Assembly (NCBI GenBank): GCA_903851385.1
Contig: CAINOC010000072.1
Coordinates: 1 to 46,991, forward strand
Direction of reading: 5' to 3'
Origin: an uncultured Chlorobiaceae bacterium
Lineage (GTDB): Bacteria > Bacteroidota > Chlorobiia > Chlorobiales > Chlorobiaceae
Length of the DNA stretch: 46,991 bases
The notes beneath the pieces were generated by a model. The model saw only the letters and a list, made by a program, of their open reading frames with translations. It was not told where the DNA came from and did no database searches. The position numbers were made by a program, and so were the translations under genes. Shown one piece after another: positions 46,633 through 46,991 of this stretch. Each line of letters begins with the position of its first letter. Position 1 is the first letter of the stretch.

Positions 46633-46991
46633 ATGAAAAAGTTATGCATCACCCTGTTAGCGTTACTCTTTATCGTATCTCCCTCATATAGAGCTGATGC
46701 AGAGGTAACGAAAACTCCTGTTGCGTTTCATTTTACTACTGTTGGTGATTGCCGGGGTGATCCCTTACTTGCCGGAGCAACTGAGCAGGATTTGCTTTGG
46801 GTTCAGAATACCAGAGTCATGACCCGGATGATAAGAGAGATGCAGGTGGCACAACCACAGGCCTTGTTTTTTAATGGTGACATGATTTATGGATATTCGT
46901 CGAATAAAGAAAAAATGGAACGATACTATGCCTATTGGCGGGGAATGATGGCAAATCTGATCGAATCGGGCACCTACGTTGTTCCTATTCC
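46633..46991 (+). CDS. Secreted calcineurin-like metallophosphatase, partial
   Basis: Runs off the window after 119 codons. Residues 1-22 form a signal peptide (LCITLLALLFIVSPSYRADA). VGDCRGD and LFFNGDMIYG are the first two metal-site motifs of the calcineurin-like phosphoesterase fold, with YVVPIP at the end of the visible part leading to the expected GNHE. It starts 26 bp after tonB, so it may be in the same operon. Substrate unknown. Confidence 0.8.
   Translation, partial: MKKLCITLLALLFIVSPSYRADAEVTKTPVAFHFTTVGDCRGDPLLAGATEQDLLWVQNTRVMTRMIREMQVAQPQALFFNGDMIYGYSSNKEKMERYYAYWRGMMANLIESGTYVVPI

Overview
The window looks like a green sulfur bacterium (Chlorobiaceae). The signs are a CrtQ/CrtP-type carotene desaturase, a bacillithiol-pathway deacetylase (BshB1), a type III glutamine synthetase, a possible chlorosome-type repeat protein, and dispersed heptamer and nonamer repeats. 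The assignment rests on gene content and my recollection of Chlorobium gene order; no database was searched.

Layout. 1-136 is the 3' end of a group II intron (domains V and VI). 308-11429 is mostly housekeeping: yjbQ, glutamine synthetase III with an Lrp-type regulator, a carotene desaturase followed by the arsS/transferase 1/transferase 2 trio, a repeat-rich possible chlorosome protein, a sigma-54 response regulator, dut and bshB1. 11563-21283 is a Kdp potassium locus: an AlgB-type sigma-54 response regulator, a KinB-type histidine kinase, kdpF, kdpA, kdpB, kdpC, and a kinase-less KdpD in which the KdpD N-domain and a Usp domain are fused to a PTS EIIA domain. 21360-22523 holds an atypical P-II protein and two paralogous 75-76 residue proteins; the P-II operon has a good sigma-54 promoter. 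22679-25390 is a toxin-antitoxin and transporter region with a frameshifted MFS gene, an orphan antitoxin and a decayed partial duplication. 25570-34026 holds a PAS/GAF/GGDEF protein, a receiver-domain remnant, a block of oxidoreductases (SDR, cupin, zinc alcohol dehydrogenase, aldo/keto reductase, flavodoxin-like) with an AraC regulator, and a small FMN-binding protein. 34048-41307 is a second potassium locus on the opposite strand with paralogs of the response regulator, kinase and KdpD-Usp-EIIA protein. Here the transporter is a KimA/KUP-like permease, and a 30-residue membrane peptide lies between kinase and sensor. 41663-46991 is a TonB-dependent receptor with ExbB, ExbD, TonB and the start of a secreted metallophosphatase.

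How the parts fit. The most interesting system is the pair of mirrored potassium loci. In both, the usual KdpD/KdpE pair is replaced by a KinB/AlgB-type two-component system plus a soluble sensor that joins the KdpD nucleotide-binding domain, Usp and an EIIA domain with an intact phospho-acceptor histidine. The kinase-kdp operon has a -24/-12 sigma-54 promoter, which fits the NtrC-class regulator. In the second locus the regulator carries Pro in the GAFTGA sigma-54 loop (GSFPGA) and I see no good sigma-54 promoter, so the second system may have diverged in how it controls transcription. A P-II gene beside kdp may link nitrogen status, phosphotransfer and potassium uptake; that is inference.
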